In this document: piece after piece, positions 61,553 through 64,000 of the stretch
Numbering within the stretch: position 1 is the stretch's first letter
Layout of the letters: each line of letters starts with the position of its first letter
Origin: Pseudomonadota bacterium
Lineage (GTDB): Bacteria > Pseudomonadota > Gammaproteobacteria > Burkholderiales > Burkholderiaceae_C
DNA: 64,000 nucleotides
Direction: 5' to 3'
Assembly (NCBI GenBank): GCA_021819435.1
Contig: JAKARB010000004.1
Span: 124,001-188,000 of the forward strand
Program-made: the position numbers and the translations under genes
Notes under the pieces: generated by a model
What the model was told of the DNA's origin: nothing
The model's input: the letters and a program-made list of their open reading frames with translations, nothing else
Database searches by the model: none

Positions 61553-63544
61553 TCAGAACGTGCGGGTTGCGCTCAGGCGCCAGCTGCGGCCGGCAAAGGG
61601 ATAGACCTCGCGTGACGAGCAGTTGGTCCCGTAGGCATAGCCATAGTTCGCGCCCCGGCGATCCGTTAAGTTGTTACCCGATAGCGCCACGATCCAGTCG
61701 GCGTTCTTCCAGGCGTAGCGGCCATCGAACAAGGTCGAAGAAGGCACGCGCTCGGAGCAGGTATTGGCCTCGTCACCAGAGAACCGAGCTGAAGCCAGGA
61801 ACTGCGCCCCCACCTCCAAGCTCTGGTGATCGCCGATGCGCCAGTTCGCCCGCAAGGTGGCCGAACGCGGAGACACCAGCACCATGCTCTTACCCGCGTT
61901 CTCGCCTTCAGTGTAGCGAGCGGTGAGCTGCTGCACGGACGCCGTCAGGCTCACGTGCGGCAACACCTGGGCATGGGCCTCAGCCTCGACACCCCGGCGG
62001 CGCGTCGGGTCGATGTTGCTGTTGCCATAGGGCACATAGGTGAACAGGATCTCATCGCGCGTATGCTGCACGAAGTAGCGCACGGTGGCCGAATCGGCCC
62101 CCTGCCCCCACTTCAGCCCCACCTCGCGATCACGGTTGCGCTGAGGCTTGATCGCCACCAGCCCCGGGGTCACGCGGTTCTCATCGACGTTGGCCAGCCG
62201 GTACGAGCTCGACCCACGCACATAAGCACTCCATTGCGACGTCAGCGCCTGGCTCACGCCCAGCTCGCCTGCATGGAGCTTGTCGTCGCGGCTGTATTGC
62301 ACGGCGCTGTTGTAAGCATCACCGGGGAAATCACCCTGCTTGTTGACGCGCTCTTGGCGCCAGCCTGTGCTCAGCCTGGTGCCCGTGGGCAGGCCCAGGT
62401 CGGCATGCACGTAGTGCGCGCGGTTGTGCTGATTACCCGTTTCATAAGCGCCTGAAGAAACCTTGTCAAAGGTCCACTCCTGCCAGTCCAGCCCCCCCGT
62501 CAGCCGCAGGTCAGCACCCAGTACCTGATCTTGCCAGCTCACCCGTGGCGCCACCTGGCTCTGTGCGCTGGTGGAGTGCGTTTCACTGGCTCCTGTCGAG
62601 ACATACCGGTAGGCCGCATCGCGCTCGCGCCGGCCGGCGTCGACCTGCCAGCTCCACGACTTGCCCTGCCAGCCCATTTGCGCCTGCTGCCGTGTTTCGC
62701 CCAGGTTGCTGTAGTCGTCAGGGGTCACGCTGCGGCGAGGGTCACGGCGCGCCACATCGTCCGGCAACGCCCCGGGCATGCCCGAGGCCTGGTCCTCGTG
62801 CTGCACACGCCAGCCCGCATGCCAAGGTCCTTCACGCCACTGCAGCCCCAGACTGCCCACGTCCTGGCGATACTGGCTGTTGTCGCGGTAGCCTTCCATG
62901 CGCACGCGCCGCACGCTGCCATCCACCGACACCGACCCGAAAGCGCGTTCACCACTGGCCAACAGTTCGTGCCCGTCAAAGGATTCAACGGCTGCCATCA
63001 CGCGGCCGGAGCCCTCGGAACTGGCACCTTGTTTCAGGATGACATTGATCACGCCCGCCGAGGCCCCTTCGCCCCACAGCACGCTGGCCCCGCCGCGCAC
63101 GATCTCGATGTGATCGATGCGGTCCAAGGGGATGGAGCTCAGGCGGGCCGTGGCCAGTTCGTTCTCGCTGATGCGGATGCCATCCACCATGACCACGAGG
63201 TTCTGGTCACTGCTGTCTCCGTAGCCACGCAAATCGATCTTGGGATCGCGCCCGCCCAAAAGGTCGGTCCGGGCGGGCAAACCGCCCAGCTTGCGCACGG
63301 CCTCGCTCGCGTCAATGACGCCAGATCGGGCAATCTGCTCTGCAGTGATGACGGTCGCTCCGATGGGAGCCGAGCGCAGCAGCTCGGGCATGCGGCTGGC
63401 CGACACGATCACCGGCTCCAGGCTGACGCCTGCGTCCTCCTTCTGCACGCTCTGCGCGAGAGCGAGGCTTGAGCATAAACCGCACGCCAGGGCTACAGCC
63501 GAGCGCACCCCAGGAGCCCGAGGCGCCGAGATCACAAAAAACAT
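61553..63544 (-). CDS. btuB: TonB-dependent vitamin B12 receptor BtuB
   Basis: 663-aa outer-membrane receptor. A signal peptide (about 1-32) is followed by a TonB-box-like LEPVIVSASRM, a plug domain (TVITAEQIARSGVIDASEAVRKLGG, KIDLRGYGDSSDQNLVVMVDGIRI, IEIVRGGASVLWGEGASAGVINVILK) and about 22 beta strands ending in the C-terminal phenylalanine of SRSWRLSATRTF-type barrels. The family includes siderophore receptors, but the riboswitch upstream and the cobU-btuFCD-cob genes behind it identify cobalamin as the substrate. The ATG at 63544 begins the signal peptide; no strong Shine-Dalgarno sequence is seen, consistent with riboswitch control of initiation. Confidence 0.93.
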   Translation of the reverse strand: MFFVISAPRAPGVRSAVALACGLCSSLALAQSVQKEDAGVSLEPVIVSASRMPELLRSAPIGATVITAEQIARSGVIDASEAVRKLGGLPARTDLLGGRDPKIDLRGYGDSSDQNLVVMVDGIRISENELATARLSSIPLDRIDHIEIVRGGASVLWGEGASAGVINVILKQGASSEGSGRVMAAVESFDGHELLASGERAFGSVSVDGSVRRVRMEGYRDNSQYRQDVGSLGLQWREGPWHAGWRVQHEDQASGMPGALPDDVARRDPRRSVTPDDYSNLGETRQQAQMGWQGKSWSWQVDAGRRERDAAYRYVSTGASETHSTSAQSQVAPRVSWQDQVLGADLRLTGGLDWQEWTFDKVSSGAYETGNQHNRAHYVHADLGLPTGTRLSTGWRQERVNKQGDFPGDAYNSAVQYSRDDKLHAGELGVSQALTSQWSAYVRGSSSYRLANVDENRVTPGLVAIKPQRNRDREVGLKWGQGADSATVRYFVQHTRDEILFTYVPYGNSNIDPTRRRGVEAEAHAQVLPHVSLTASVQQLTARYTEGENAGKSMVLVSPRSATLRANWRIGDHQSLEVGAQFLASARFSGDEANTCSERVPSSTLFDGRYAWKNADWIVALSGNNLTDRRGANYGYAYGTNCSSREVYPFAGRSWRLSATRTF

Positions 63545-63629
63545 GATGAAAAAGATGCAGGAACCCTGACCAGCGTCCCCGCAGGCCCTGGGCGACACGG
63601 CACGCGCGCGAACGCACGCACCCCTTGCT

Positions 63630-63846
63630 GGCCGGTATCCGGGCTGGGCGGTGCATGCTGTGTGGCCTTCCCAGGCCCCGAGGGCCCAGTGGCTGGAAGA
63701 CACAGCCGGAGCGCGTGCAGACTGGCGTTGCACAAACTCGACCGCCGACCGTTGCGGGGGCAGCTCAAGCGAGGCCGGCATCGGCGATGCGCGACCCTCT
63801 TGCTTCCCGTTTAACTGCACCGGGTGAACCCCGGCGCGAGCACCAA
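63630..63846 (-). promoter_or_regulatory. Cobalamin riboswitch
   Basis: On the minus strand, about 210 nt upstream of btuB contain the AdoCbl-type elements in order: GGTGCTCG at the 5' end (63837-63844), CCGGTGCAGTTAAACGGGAAGC (63802-63823, mostly conserved), GCTGCCCCCGCAACG (63750-63764), the B12 box GCCACTG (complement of 63687-63693), GGGAAGGCC after it, and CCCGGATACCGGCC (63632-63645). The distance to the btuB start (about 85 nt) allows either transcription or initiation control; no obvious terminator hairpin with a T run was seen, favouring initiation control. Confidence 0.92.
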
Positions 63847-63851
63847 CGAGC

Positions 63852-63877
63852 GGCATTGTAAGCGCGCCTACAATGCC
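63852..63877. promoter_or_regulatory. Palindromic divergent promoter between the riboswitch and the ZapB-like gene
   Basis: GGCATTGTA (63852-63860) and TACAATGCC (63869-63877) are perfect 9-bp inverted arms around eight bases. TACAAT occurs on both strands: as a -10 box reading right (63869-63874) and reading left (63860-63855). The leftward start would fall at the 5' end of the riboswitch. No good -35 is seen for either. Confidence 0.5.
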
Positions 63878-63911
63878 AGAGAGCCCCTCCTCCACCCGCC
63901 ACGGCTGACCA

Positions 63912-64000
63912 TGTCCCGCATCGACGAACTCACCGATCGCATCGAGCGCCTGCTGTTGCGCCACGAGGAGCTGCGCCGCACCAACGCCTTATTGACCCAG
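63912..64000 (+). CDS. TIGR02449/ZapB-like coiled-coil protein (start only)
   Basis: Only 29-30 codons are visible before the right edge. The translation MSRIDELTDRIERLLLRHEELRRTNALLTQ is a heptad-patterned coiled-coil start typical of the small TIGR02449/ZapB-like proteins, which in Burkholderiales usually precede zapA and take part in Z-ring organisation. The rest lies outside the window, so the call rests on this short segment and is by resemblance. Confidence 0.65.

Overview
The window is compact, high-GC, gene-dense chromosomal DNA that most resembles a betaproteobacterium of the order Burkholderiales. The evidence is gene content and order: a prpR/prpBC-acnD-prpF 2-methylcitrate locus, ubiG next to a gph/mupP-type phosphatase, ubiJ-ubiB, the block fmdB-DUF502-aspS-nudB-endo/exonuclease-clsB, and a TIGR02449/ZapB-like start at the right edge. 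No tRNA, rRNA, CRISPR array, phage or complete IS element was seen.

Layout. (1) 1-9.3 kb: propionate catabolism. prpR (partial) is divergent from prpB-prpC-acnD, with a strong sigma-54 promoter and an operator-like GTTTCA array between them. A chemoreceptor gene on the opposite strand separates acnD from prpF. (2) 9.4-12.8 kb: a small secreted protein and acnB, which can complete the methylcitrate cycle. (3) 12.9-24.2 kb: a cysteine-cluster protein, an HCCA-isomerase-like protein with a divergent TetR regulator, PBP1a, a KASIII-sbcB-metallopeptidase operon and a large hybrid histidine kinase. (4) 24.3-34.6 kb: an RluA-type pseudouridine synthase, a BASS-family transporter, acnA with an AlkD-like gene, a Spx/ArsC-like protein, and an ExaC-type aldehyde dehydrogenase facing a sigma-54 activator across a probable sigma-54 promoter. 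(5) 34.6-47.3 kb: ubiquinone genes (ubiG, then ubiJ-ubiB) flanking a small exopolysaccharide island: a large beta-helix lipoprotein, manC, galE, an EpsL-like outer-membrane protein and a WcaJ-type initiating transferase. (6) 47.5-54.8 kb: a sodium:solute symporter and the aspS neighbourhood. (7) 54.9-63.9 kb: a nine-gene, minus-strand cobalamin uptake and salvage operon (btuB-cobU-btuF-btuC-btuD-cobO-cobT-cobS-cobC) behind a recognisable cobalamin riboswitch.

How it works together. Propionyl-CoA carbon is routed through methylcitrate synthase, AcnD/PrpF or AcnB, and methylisocitrate lyase to pyruvate and succinate. Three aconitase-superfamily enzymes (AcnD, AcnB, AcnA) lie within 26 kb. The cobalamin genes cover import, adenosylation and lower-ligand assembly only; no corrin-ring synthesis genes are in view, which points to salvage. 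The exopolysaccharide island supplies GDP-mannose, UDP-galactose, a lipid-linked initiating sugar and an outer-membrane component, but no glycosyltransferases, flippase or polymerase are present here.

Most noteworthy: an in-frame insertion of roughly 45-50 codons in the cobC-like phosphatase, the lower-GC beta-helix surface lipoprotein, and sequence hints that a PrpR/sigma-54 regulon may extend to prpF and acnB.
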